A DNA stretch of 64,000 nt from positions 22,764,502 to 22,828,501 of the forward strand of contig NC_085878.1 of NCBI RefSeq assembly GCF_034702125.1, in the 5' to 3' direction. This DNA comes from Engraulis encrasicolus (taxonomy: Eukaryota > Chordata > Actinopteri > Clupeiformes > Engraulidae). The first letter of the stretch is position 1, and the number at the start of each line of letters is the position of its first letter. Shown one piece after another: positions 1 through 11,049 of the stretch. The position numbers and the translations under genes are program-made. The notes beneath the pieces were generated by a model that saw only the letters and a list, made by a program, of their open reading frames with translations, searched no databases and was not told the DNA's origin.

Positions 1-1431
1 CCGCCTCGTTGTTGCCTCTGAGCTCCAGTCAACAAGCCGGGCCTTTCATCTCCCACTGTTTTCCTGGGTGATCAAGCCTGAGAGCTCCAGCGATGCTACA
101 GCCTTGATCTAGCACACCTACCCACTCCAGCTCAAGCTCCATCTTCCGACATCAACAGCATACTGTAGCACACGCACTTATCCCATGGTTGAACCAGCCC
201 TGCAGATCGAGACAGCGAGTGATTCACATATACATATGAATAATCAAAAATCAGGGAGTGACACGTGTCAATTTTGGACCCTTAATCTCAACCTGATCCA
301 TTCAAAGTGCAAAAAGGCAAAATGAGCAAATAGGTCAAATAAATAAAATGATAGAATGAATAAAGATTTCTGATTGCAATATAGATTTTAAATGTTTTTC
401 AAGGTCTTAACCAGTGTGAACATGCATAACAGCCAAATATTCGCCCACAGCAGAGAAAAATCAAGCACGAGGCAGTCGATCCGTTAACAAACACACAATA
501 TAAAACAGACAGAAAGAAAAAAAATATCCAGCGCTTTCGCCAATCCTGCCTTTGCATCTAGGTTTCAAAGCATCCCTTCTGGCATGGCATGAAACATTGA
601 CTCCATGGGCAATACAATGTAATGCAATGACCATCGGCCAAAGCAGCTTTATGCACATAAACCCTCAACAGGCTGTGGGTAGCGGCCATGAAAGGAATAT
701 CTCAAAGAAGCACAGCGTTTTGCTCTCTCGCTCTCGCTCTCTCTCTATTCCTCCTTACTGGCAAACACAGCCCCTTCATCTATTGCCCTTCGTTGTTTCG
801 GACAGTCCAAAAGAAAAACATTGTTGCTGCTGTTGTTAATGTTTTTTCCCCTGAAGAAACCACAGCCAACAAAAAAAGGAGCAAAAGAAGGCACCTTTTA
901 CCTTCGTGAGAACCAGCTGAAATCAATTTAAATCGCTGCAGGGAATAAGGAGCTCTAAAAACAGAGAGGTGGCAGGGATGCTATGCTTGGGGAAAATAAG
1001 ATGGATAGAGAGATGTAATGAGATGTGAGGAAAAGAGATGAGACTGGTCGTGACGAAAATTGATCGAAATGGCGCTGAGGACTATTTTCTGCCCTGGCCC
1101 TGGAGCCCCGGAGCCTGGATCATCTGGCCCGTGCCTGGCATGCGTAATAGGATCCTGGCCCTCCACACAGGGCCTGGTCCCCCACATACAATCACATCCT
1201 GCTTGTTCTTCTTTCTTCTTCGTCTTCTCTTTCTTCTTCTCTTACTCTCGCTGTTCCTCTTCTTCCTCATCCTCTTCTTTGACTTTTTCTCCCTCTTCAC
1301 TCTCTCTTTTCCCCTTATTCTTCATCCTCTTCCTCTTCTTCTTTCTCCAATCAATGGATTTATTCTCATGGCCTGATTTGCTTGAGTGGCCGGTGGCGCG
1401 TTTGGTTTGCATGAAGCCTCTGCCTGCATCT

Positions 1432-1509
<78 letters not shown>

Positions 1510-1890
1510 CCTATATCTTTCTTTTCCCCATCCTTCCTTCCTTCCTTTCTTCCTTCTTTCCTTCTTTTCTTCCTTCCTTTCTCACCACTAAATACACATA
1601 CCAAGGCATCAGCAGATATTGATAGCATTCTTCCATAAATAGATCATTGGCACTCAGACACCATTTTCAGCATCTGTTTAACAAATGGCTCTATTTTCCA
1701 CTTTTTCGGTCAGAGTAAGAATAACATTAAATAGATTCACGTGTCTCAGTAGCCAAGATGGGGCAGAGATGATGGGAAACATTGGCATTCATGGACGGGG
1801 ATACTGTAGTCAGTGGGTTGTAATTTGAGAGGCAACTGAAAGATTTCAACAAATTTATTACTGAACTAGAAATGCACTAAGAGAGTGCAG
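1..1890. other. intergenic, no gene recognised
   Basis: No exon with recognisable protein similarity is seen. The stretch holds pyrimidine-rich low-complexity DNA from about 1200 to 1580, dominated by the (CT)n run and a following TTCC-type run. Open frames here are driven by simple repeats. Confidence 0.6.
1433..1507. repeat. (CT)n microsatellite
   Basis: About 37 uninterrupted CT units, followed by an imperfect TTCC/TTTC tract up to about 1580. Long Ser-Leu or Arg-Glu open frames across it are artefacts. Confidence 0.97.
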
Positions 1891-2084
1891 ACCTCCGCCA
1901 AGGAAGCTGTTTGATAGAACATTTGACTATGTCACACCCTATTTTTTTTTAAAGTCTTTCTGCTTTGTTTTTGTGGAGTTAGAAACTGAATGTCAAAATT
2001 CGCCTATCCAGTGTTTCCCATACATTGAGGAAACTATGGCGGCCCGCCATAGTTTAAATTTGGCCGCCATAGTTTACGAAAATG

Positions 2085-2097
2085 AAAAAAAAAAAAA

Positions 2098-2131
<34 letters not shown>
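2085..2131. repeat. A-run directly joined to a T-run
   Basis: About 17 A followed by about 30 T, forming a perfect A/T hairpin-prone block inside the hAT-like element. Confidence 0.95.
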
Positions 2132-2135
<4 letters not shown>

Positions 2136-2648
2136 GATATCCGTTTTTGTTAAAACCGATTTGAATTACGATTTTGAATTTCCTTCGCATTTTCCTCCTG
2201 GAGTAAATACATCCTACAGACTCTGTATTGGTTAGATAAGTAGTCCCACGGTAACAGGGGAAAGCATTAGGAAGTGACCGTAAGGGTATTACAGTTGATT
2301 CATGTGTGCACACATGTAGCCTAACATCGGGTGAGTAACAGAACATGTGCGCAACGATGCGTTATGACACGCCGATATGCGAGGATCTTCGTCCAAATCG
2401 CTAGTCGCATGCATCATCGCTAACTGCGTTTACATCGCGTGCCGCGTGTAAAGGAAATGTTTGTTGTTGACATGTATGGAATTCACTTCAATTTGTGCTG
2501 TTTCTTGCTTCAGTTGTGGACAAAACGATTGGCCAAACTCACAATAGAAAGCCTTTGCTGTGCTACTGCCCCAGAGAGCTGAAAAAAAAAACCTTCATAG
2601 AAGAAGTCACTCTTAACAGGGGTGTTAACCAATCCAATGAGTTCTCTC

Positions 2649-2651
<3 letters not shown>

Positions 2652-2724
<73 letters not shown>
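2652..2724. repeat. (CT)n microsatellite
   Basis: About 36 CT units, uninterrupted, inside the hAT-like element. Confidence 0.97.
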
Positions 2725-2728
<4 letters not shown>

Positions 2729-3782
2729 GAAATAGGGCCTATGTGCCTTTTATATACCAAATGTTTATCATTTTGAAATTGTTTCAGTTGTTTATGACTT
2801 GTGTATGACTGAAATTATCTCTGCATACTATCAGTGCTGCATTGCTTTGTAAAGATAGGCTATTCAACACACTTTAAAAACACACTGAAAAGATACGGCC
2901 ATAGTAGCCTACTAAAAACATTTTGTTCATAATAATGGTGATTAATAAATGGTGATCTTAAATTATCATACTGACATCCTTAAATTTGACTTGGTAGGTC
3001 ACGGCAGACCATCAACTTCAAAAGTAGATCTTGGTTAAAAAAAAGGTTGGGCACCCCTGCTATAGAGAGAACCACAAGTGCTTGAAAGACAGGGATCAAA
3101 AGCCTAGTCAAGTTGTTGTAGTTAACTTGGGTTTGGGAGCAACATAAAAAAACCTTCAGAGAAGGGACAGTTGGGATGAGTTTACAAAACACTCCCTAGG
3201 CTTTGTTTTTACAGTTGTAATGAGTTTGGTGACAGACATGACACAGCAGAGGAGACATCGGGCTGCATATAGAAATTAATGTGTAATGAATGTGAATATA
3301 GACATAAATGTGTAATATGTTGTTCAGCCCTTTCAATGGAGGATTTGGAAAAAAACTGGCCCTGTGACCAGCACCCTCATGAAGAATGTGTACGCCTACA
3401 GATATGTGTGGGGGGAAAAGGCATAGCCTACCCTCTAAGACCCTTTTTGTCTATGGCGTTAACAATTTCACAGTGCTCTTAAATTCTTATCTCTGCTCCT
3501 ATTTTGTTCTATTATTGTTTCCCAGACCCCTGCATGAGGGACGAATGAAACTGTGTTGTAAACAGAAATTATTCACTGTACTGCATTTTTTGACAATGAC
3601 AATGTACTACTATTATACAAGTCATGGGTTAAAAATCTTATGTAGCCTTAATTCTCAAAATATAAATGGTTGAAATATAGGCCAGGCCTACAGTTTCTCC
3701 ATGCGCCAATGTCATACTGTAGTCATTGTTTTGCCGTTTTGCATTTACGCTGCAAGAATACAAACACCTCCCAGCCCTCAGC

Positions 3783-3830
3783 CACCCCCCCCCCCCCCCC
3801 CCCCCCCAAAAGGCCCGCGTGAGAACTGCA

Positions 3831-3920
<90 letters not shown>
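3783..3920. repeat. poly-C mega-tract
   Basis: A C-run of about 24 bases (3784-3807) is followed, after a 25-base break, by an almost pure C-run of about 89 bases (3832-3920) with a single A. The minus strand is therefore a G-run able to form G-quadruplexes. Open frames coding for poly-proline or poly-glycine here are not genes. Confidence 0.95.
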
Positions 3921-3922
<2 letters not shown>

Positions 3923-4180
3923 ACAAAATAGACCCCGGCTGCCCCCATAGTTTCCAAAATTTCTGTGGGAAACACTGCTATCCCACAATGGTGTATATTA
4001 GAACCTTTAAAAAAAATCCGGATCACCACCAAAATGTAATCACTTGTTCCTTTGTCATTTCCAACACTCTACAAAATTTCATCCAAATCTGTTCATGCCT
4101 TTTTGAGATATCCTGCTGACAAATAGACTAACAAACAGACAAACCAACGTGACTGAACACATAACCTCCTTGGTGGAGGT

Positions 4181-7100
4181 AATAATTATATGTAATATTA
4201 TTATATTGGATTATATTATGAAACGAGATAATGTTTAAGATATAATGGTTCTGTTGCTGAACTAAATGGCTCACTCAAAAACGGGTAGCTGCAGTTATGA
4301 CAAAATGCTGCCCTCTGCTGATGAATCAGCATCACTGCAGAAAATAGAAGTGTGAGGGCCAGCAGTGATATGTGCCAATCAACATGTGTTCTCTTAATTG
4401 AAAGTGCATAATCTGTGGTAGGCTATAGACATTATTGACCTGTTTGTTAGGCAAAGTATGAGAAGTGTAAAATCGCCCTGTTTCCATTTTAGATTTTCCC
4501 TTCTACCTTCACAGATACATTATTTCACTGAGTAGGGTATTACTAAAAAAGTATGGTAATTCTTGAATCAGATACGAATTTTGGAACCATTAGTGAAAAG
4601 GTAATGTAATTGAGTTTACTTAATCTTAAGAATATAATCTTTTGACATTTCCTAAAATGTTCAAATATGACACTGCTGTAGGCCTACTATTGCAAGGGTG
4701 AATTTGTTTGCCTTAGGGCACCAGAATGGAAAGTGATATTGGTGGGCAAATCTAATGTGTTTGCACTGTGCACTTTAGGTTTTCAAAGGCCTCTCCTCCT
4801 GTTTGAAACCTCCACCAAATGAGATGAGTTTGGCAAGTGTGTGACTCCAGAGCCTTGTTGCCCTGGTTACCGCTGTCCGAAGGGCCACGCGCAGTCCCCT
4901 GGGAGTGGTTACGGGAGGAAACCATGATCTCATAGCACCAATCACACACGGACCAAGACCAGAGAGAGACAGAGAGAGAGGACCCTCAGCCAGGGATGAG
5001 GACGTGTACAGGCTGTTCTTTTCCACAAAGACTCAGTCAGTGTTAAAGTCAGACTTTCATCTTCAGTTGTAAAATATTCTAACAAACATCTATATAAAAT
5101 ACAATTAATGAGTTAGAATCCTGATTTATGAACACACATATTTACCATCACTATATTTACCATATTCATCACAAAATATCAGCCACTCAAACCCCAAACT
5201 ATGCCAATAATCACCTGATTAGTTACGTGTAAGTTATAACAGTTCATCACACAAATGTTTTGTCAGTGTTATTGAAAAACACAAAATGAAGACAGAATTA
5301 GACTTTATCTGCTCTCCAGTTCCATGGAGGCTTTTGAGAGGGATTGGAAACACAGGACCACACACAGCACTGCACTTCCCGTCACATTCATATTCCTCAG
5401 CAATATCAAGTATCAGCAAGGGAGCAGGAGCACTTCTAGACAGACAGGCCATCCTGACTACGTGGAAAAAAGCACAAACACAGCGTTTATCCTCGGGAGA
5501 GCACTCCATTTGTCACACAAACTACAAATTACATCAAGGCCCGTCATGCAGACTCCCTAATCCAGACTGTTGCAGTGCTGAACAAGAGGATTCGGCACCG
5601 AGGTAAAACGATTGCTCTCACCATACAATTCATGTATGTCACTGCCAATATGCAGCATACGTGCTGCAGAAATGTGAAGAAAGCTTACATCATGATTTTC
5701 TGAAAAATCAAATACTTTATACATCAAAATACAACCCGCATCTTCACAAGTCTTCATGTCAGACCATCAAGTCAGCACTGTTCTGGTTTAGAATTGGATA
5801 GACAATATACCGGTAGGCCTACTCTGAATATTTCTGATGACAATTTAAATTGAAATGGCAAGTCGGATATTACCTAGGCAATGAAGCCGCCAAGCAGACG
5901 ACAACTATAAATACAGTAGGCTATTTGACACGTGCTCTTCAAATGCTGTATATTAATTAATGGCATTTTAAACAAATGCCCGGCCTATATTTTATCAATC
6001 CTTCACAATACAAATATATTCACCAACCATGAATCAATTGTTGCATAAAATGTAGGCCTATATTTATTTTGCTGTTAGAAAAACCTTATAACCAAAGACT
6101 TCACCAGAGCAGGCGGTCTCAAAAGATTTCTATTCTTCACTCATTGTTCATTAATGACAAGCACAGTGGCTGCATTTAAGCCAAATCATTTTTTAACATG
6201 TGATGACAAAAGTTTGAAAGTTTAATTATTTCCTCTGAGACAGCTCTATTAAAGACAAAGTGAACAAAATTGAGATTCGCTTTATCACGCTGCCACTGAA
6301 ATGACGGCTCAGCAATGGAAGCAGACTGAATTCTCTTTAATCCTTAGAGAGGATGTCACCAAGCAATTAACTAAGCCTCCAATCTTTGAAAGAAATATTT
6401 TGTCCAAGAAATGACAGCATATCTCAACACAACAATGATAAGTCATGACTGGAAGACTATGAGATTTGAAGAAAAATGGGTGTGCATGTAGGCAGACGCC
6501 ATTTTCTAAAACTTAACTCCTGGACAGCCAGATAGGAGGACACGCTGTAAGAAAACAAATGCCTCCACAAGAGCATCAGTCATGGGTCCCTTTCACAAAT
6601 TCACTTAACATGAGCAAAGAAAAGGTCAGCTGTAGTCTGGACCACACCAAAGGGAGAAGAATGAGCAGTCCAGATGAAGAGTTGTATATTCGCAAACCCT
6701 ATATGGCATATGGTATAACTGGCTAACTTTGAAGTACTCATCAAAAAAGCATCAGCATTCAATATTAAAGCTCATTGAGTAATGACTACGAGTAAAGAGT
6801 ATATCTTATTGACTTATGGGTTTTAACCCTGCCAACTAGGCCTATGCCAAATCCATGTAGGACTGAAGACTTGTTGGAATTTTCACTCCGTGGACAAAAA
6901 ATAGTTTGTATTCACGAAACAAATATTTTGTTTAAAAAAGTAGCCTCTTACTGCAGCAGGGGTCGCCGGCGACCCTATTCACTTGCTGAAAATACTTAAC
7001 TACATCATAACAACATTGCCATGACATTATAGAGAGCCATAGTGCTGCGCTAAGGGGTTAATTTTTGACTGGATGTTCATAAAGGTACCTTTATGTCTTA

Positions 7101-7199
7101 TGTGTCTGTCACTCCAGTGTAGTGTAGCTGCCTTCATGACAGATGACTTTGTCCCAGGCCCAGGCAAAGCTTTCATCATCCCTGGTAACACTGACCTGA

Positions 7200-7200
<1 letters not shown>
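4181..7200. other. intergenic, no gene recognised
   Basis: No protein similarity recognised. Short open frames around 4750-5030 and 5230-5760 have no domain I know. 6160-6480 is unusually complex, AT-rich, non-repetitive sequence (see findings). Confidence 0.5.

Positions 7201-7201
<1 letters not shown>

Positions 7202-7293
<92 letters not shown>
7202..7293. repeat. (AC)n microsatellite
   Basis: About 46 uninterrupted AC units. Confidence 0.97.
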
Positions 7294-7298
<5 letters not shown>

Positions 7299-7449
7299 AG
7301 ACACCGTTCCGGATGCACATGCACAGACACCAGATACACGTGTGTTCATCATCAATGATAATGATGACATTGCCAGCGTCTCACAGCAGAGCCATCTGGT
7401 ACTGCAGTGTTGCTGCACGCCACATGGGGGCGATAGTAAACTAAGGGCA

Positions 7450-8866
7450 TCATAACTCACCTGGCAGGTATCCGACCACCACAACACAGCCATGCCAGAA
7501 AGCATCTCTCCCATCACACTCCACTTCCGGCTGGTGGAGGGATGGGGGAATAGGGGGAAGGATGGAGGGAGGTGAAATTAAGTTAAGACAACTGACAATG
7601 TCAACTCACTGTCACTTTATCAATTGTCAAAGGCAAATCTGCCACTTTGATAGGCCTATAGCAATTCACCACATGAAGGTTTTAATCTCTTCTCAAAAAT
7701 TGAAGGTCAGAGATATTAGGGCACACATAGCATAAGCACATGCATATGTACACACAAAAATGCACGCACGCACACACACGCACACACAGAGTAAGTACTG
7801 AAGCGGTTTCAAAAAGTGAATAATTCAGTTCAACTGAAGAGTCAATAATTCAACAGTCTGGCTCTAGCCTAGTTGTCATGGAGACATACTAAGACCATCC
7901 AAAGATAGTCCAAGAAGGTCTGTGGTGGATTGTGAACTATCACAACTTTACAAAACATCTGCAATATGCAATACAGCTATCTGTCATATTAGGAAATACA
8001 AATCCAGCATTTTTTATGTTCCAAGTTCAGTTAATAAAAGGCCACATTACCATACCAGGAAGAAATTTAGTGGCTATTCTACCAGGTTCTTTAGAACTGT
8101 GATGAGGGTTATTTTCAGGGGTTAATTACCCTGATGGAGGTCAGGTTGTACTTTCAATCGTAAATGTCAACACCAATATCGTTTGCTGTTTTGAAATGTC
8201 AGTGTCTCAACAATTTCACCTAGCTTTGGCAAAATGAAATGAACAGTAAAAAGAACAATCCAGTAGGCCCGCTATTAGACAGGGTTTGCCAGGGTTGCCA
8301 GATTTGGTTTCCTATCCAATTGGGCAGTTTAGTATGAAAAAATAACATATGGAGTAAAAAACAAATCTAATTGGGCAGGATTTAGTGCCTAAAAGCAGAT
8401 TTTGAGCATTTATTGGGCTGAGAATCATCAGTTACATCTGGTCGTCTTTAATGTTCAGTCTCTTTTACAAACCACCTAAGACTATTCAGTAACAGTCATT
8501 GTTCTGCTAAAAAAACATCCTGCAGGTAATGGAGAAGCATATTATCTCATCGTGTAAAGAAATAAGTAAGCCTCCTCAGCCTATGGCTCCCTGGATTAAT
8601 CAAGCTAGCAGGCTGTCCTTGTCATAGTGACAGCTAGGCGGGCAGTCTGCTGGAAAGCTTAGTGAATAGCTCAGGATTCAGGAACCTTCTTGAGTGTGAT
8701 TAATTTCTGGCTATCGACAAAGACACACATGCTGTTGTAGAGCAGAGAGCCATTTTGTTGATGTTGGAAGTGGAACCTCGTCTTTGCCAAGTCAATGGGA
8801 AACACTACGGTAACACCAACCAGTCCTGTCATTCTTCCATTCATTAGCTTGGCATGTAGACTAGGC
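7450..8866 (-). pseudogene. eroded slc25a22-like mitochondrial glutamate carrier exons
   Basis: SLC25A22 is a mitochondrial inner-membrane glutamate/H+ symporter. On the minus strand 8866-8690 reads [18 protein letters not shown], then [12 protein letters not shown], then HQQNG and LYNSM. This resembles the first carrier repeat of SLC25A22, including the PxDxxKTR signature as PIDLAKTR. It differs by a 2-residue insertion (FHFQH where the family has LQNQ), a G-to-R change after NG, and loss of the next ~40 residues. The frame then reads SQKLITLKK (family GQKLTLLKE) and stops at 8671. Near 7450-7500 the minus strand reads EMLSGMAV...DTCQ followed by gtgagt, resembling family EMLAGCGAGTCQ, which as I recall also ends an exon. 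The position, opposite strand and upstream of rplp2, matches human gene order. Decay argues for a pseudogene; a divergent but live paralogue is less likely. Confidence 0.5.
8287..8470. mobile_element. hAT-like element end (agggttgccagat type), truncated
   Basis: Begins ccagggttgccagatttgg, a terminus I know from fish hAT-like repeats. Internal ttgggca motifs recur. No matching right end was found nearby, so this is a fragment. The related stretch near 11850-12050 in rplp2 intron 2 ends ccaatctggtaacgctg, which resembles the inverted form. Confidence 0.4.
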
Positions 8867-9006
8867 GGACAAAAGTATAAAGGTAGGTGGGTATTATGCA
8901 AACAAACATTCATTCTGACTTTTAATCATATTTTGGCAGTTTTATTCTCAGAAAAGGCAGTAGAAGTTTCACTCAAGAAAAGTACCTGAACTACATTAAC
9001 TACAGC

Positions 9007-9008
<2 letters not shown>

Positions 9009-9071
<63 letters not shown>
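9009..9071. repeat. (GT)n microsatellite
   Basis: About 31 GT units. Confidence 0.97.
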
Positions 9072-9074
<3 letters not shown>

Positions 9075-9937
9075 CATTTGTGAGTCTTTTTCTGTGGGCC
9101 TACTATCCTGCAGTGAAGCTCTGGTATCTGACATTTAGATGAGAAAATTCTCATAATGTTCACCATAGTTTCATCTTTATGATGTAGCACACTTTAATTT
9201 AATCTGGTTATATCATTTCTCTCTCCCTCTAGGGTAACTGGATATTGCCTCCTGGAGGAAGGGAGTGCTAGGTGGATATTACCGCTTTTTATGCTCTCTG
9301 AACCATTTAAAATGGGCCATTTACAAGCAAGACAATTACGCACATTTACACCCCAAAACGTCTTCCTTTTCTTCCGTCTCTAGTGTCTCCTGACTTCTGA
9401 AGTAAATTGTGTGTATTTGATATGAGTGTAACGGTTTATATCGGCAGCAACTGTAGTAATAAAATCAGCTTTGTTTGTGCATGAAAACTATACTTTTCAT
9501 ATCGACAGCAAAATCAGCTTTGTTTAAAACTGTGAAATTGTCCAAATCATGGCCAGATACATTTGAATTATTTGGCACGACCAATCATGCAATATCCTTT
9601 TTAAATCTCATGTTCACTAAATTCTCCCTATGCTTCCCCTTATTCTAAACAAAAATCTGTGATAAAACATTGGGCTTTGTTTTCACTAAATGGAGATGTT
9701 TTAAATGTCAGCAGCCAATACACATAGGCCTAGCTTATTGAACATGTAGAGTCACAAAAACGCAATAGCTTTATTCATGCACTGAGAGTTGAAAATCTAC
9801 ATAAAATACTTTAATTGAAATGTGTTTTAGCAATTATTATCAATTGATAATGATATCGAATGCAGTATAATGCAATTTTTGTCTTTGTCTTGTTTCTTGT
9901 CTTTTGAGCTTTTCACTTGTTGGGTTATGAATGCTTA

Positions 9938-10003
<66 letters not shown>

Positions 10004-10589
10004 GTATATATCTCTGTGTGTAGGTCTATCCATCTGAGAGGGTGAGGAACCATAGCTATAACTAGAACAATTGACACAATACAAGTCACATATGCATACT
10101 TGGTAGGCCTAGCCTACATGACACATGCCGAGGCGAGCCCTACAAATAAATAGAAATTGTGTTGAAAAAAAAAGATAGGTCTAATCACGTTTAATTGTAT
10201 TGTGTAACCTAAAATTAACCTACCTTTTCCTTTCTGGTGTCATGGAAGAGAAATACAACAATTAGGCTAATGCAGCCTAAAATGATCGTTTAAGCTCGAA
10301 ATGATGATGGTCTTTCCCAGTACAAGCCTGCTGTGGGCCTAATAGTTGACTGCAGCTATGGTAAACATGTGGTACACATTATGCATGGTAAGCACTAGGC
10401 CCATGGTAGGGTATATAAAATAAAATAAAATAAAATATCATAGACTTGTTGCACTTTATAAAATTAGGCTACTGTCTCCGTCAGTATCAGCACGAGACCC
10501 GTGCTGCTATGATGGACATCTCTATAAACCAATTGGATGTCACCAAGACCCACCTACTAGAAGTTCTTCCGTTTTCCAATTCCCTTCGA
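9072..10589. other. upstream flank of rplp2, no gene recognised
   Basis: Contains a (GT)n microsatellite at 9941-10002 and a short direct repeat of aaaatcagctttgttt (about 9463 and 9510). No coding similarity seen. The last ~100 bases are the rplp2 promoter-proximal region. Confidence 0.5.
9941..10002. repeat. (GT)n microsatellite
   Basis: About 31 GT units. Confidence 0.97.
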
Positions 10590-10647
10590 CTTCCTTTTCG
10601 CCTGTAAGCGCGCTGCTGATAGCACACGATACCACGCCGTCTTGAAA
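10590..10647 (+). promoter_or_regulatory. rplp2: rplp2 5' non-coding exon with TOP-like start
   Basis: A pyrimidine-rich start (cttccttttcgcct from about 10590) fits the 5'-terminal oligopyrimidine signature of ribosomal-protein mRNAs, which places their translation under mTOR control. The exon ends at 10647 before a donor gtgagt (10648). The exact start site is inferred. It splices to the coding exon at 11049. Confidence 0.6.
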
Positions 10648-11049
10648 GTGAGTCTTGATTTAAGTGTTATTTCGTGAATTATCACCTTTAAATTCGACTA
10701 ATATTTGTCGAAGACAGTCAATTATGTATCATTCATTGACAAATAACACGTATTTTGTTGTGGAAGTCCTTTATGTTTATCTCTCAATGGTGGCTAATGT
10801 GGGTTTCTAGCTAATGCTAGTTTGCCTGGGAAACCATGTGTGTGCTTGTAGTAAAGTCCTCCCGTCAACTGCGTCTGCTTCAGTAGGCCAGTTCTTTTAA
10901 AACTAAGTGCTACACCATTGAACGCGAGCGTGTATTCCTATCAAGCTATGATGTAGCCCTACCTGAACATTGTAAGCAGCTGTGTGGTGTCTTATTTTCT
11001 TGATGAGCAATGCGTGCCATGTCTAAAAGTTGTCATATTCTGTTCCAGA

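Larger units (their letters stand above)
2009..3977. mobile_element. hAT-like non-autonomous DNA transposon
   Basis: The left terminus is cagtgtttcccatacattga (2009-2028) and the right terminus ends tgtgggaaacactg at 3977, giving an inverted CAGTGTTTCCCA terminal repeat. Subterminal motifs also mirror each other (actatgg left, ccatagt right). The pentamer ctatc lies directly outside both ends, but a clean 8-bp duplication cannot be shown. The inside holds an A-run/T-run, a (CT)n tract, a hAT-like end near 3000-3060 (gggcacccctgc) and a giant poly-C tract. No transposase frame was found. Confidence 0.7.
1891..4180. mobile_element. outer repeat with acctccgccaagga-type ends, host of a hAT insertion
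   Basis: The left end reads acctccgccaagga (1891-1904). The right end, 4165-4180, reads the inverted form cctccttggtggaggt. The right part (3978-4180) has the body of a repeat I know from fish genomes: it runs through caaaatttcatccaaatctg and ends in the cctccttggtggagg motif. The two parts are separated by the hAT-like element at 2009-3977, so the outer repeat is the older one. Family assignment is from memory and no name is given. Confidence 0.6.

Noticed and set aside
3701..3988. Poly-proline and poly-glycine open frames
   Set aside because: They come from the poly-C tract; no start context, splice signals or domain.
5286..5606. 106-codon open frame
   Set aside because: No recognisable domain, no splice context, and overlapping frames on the other strand of similar length.
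7109..7339. Cys-Val / Thr-His repeat open frames (also at 41051-41423 and 48102-48389)
   Set aside because: They are translations of (AC)n/(GT)n microsatellites with no conserved flanks.
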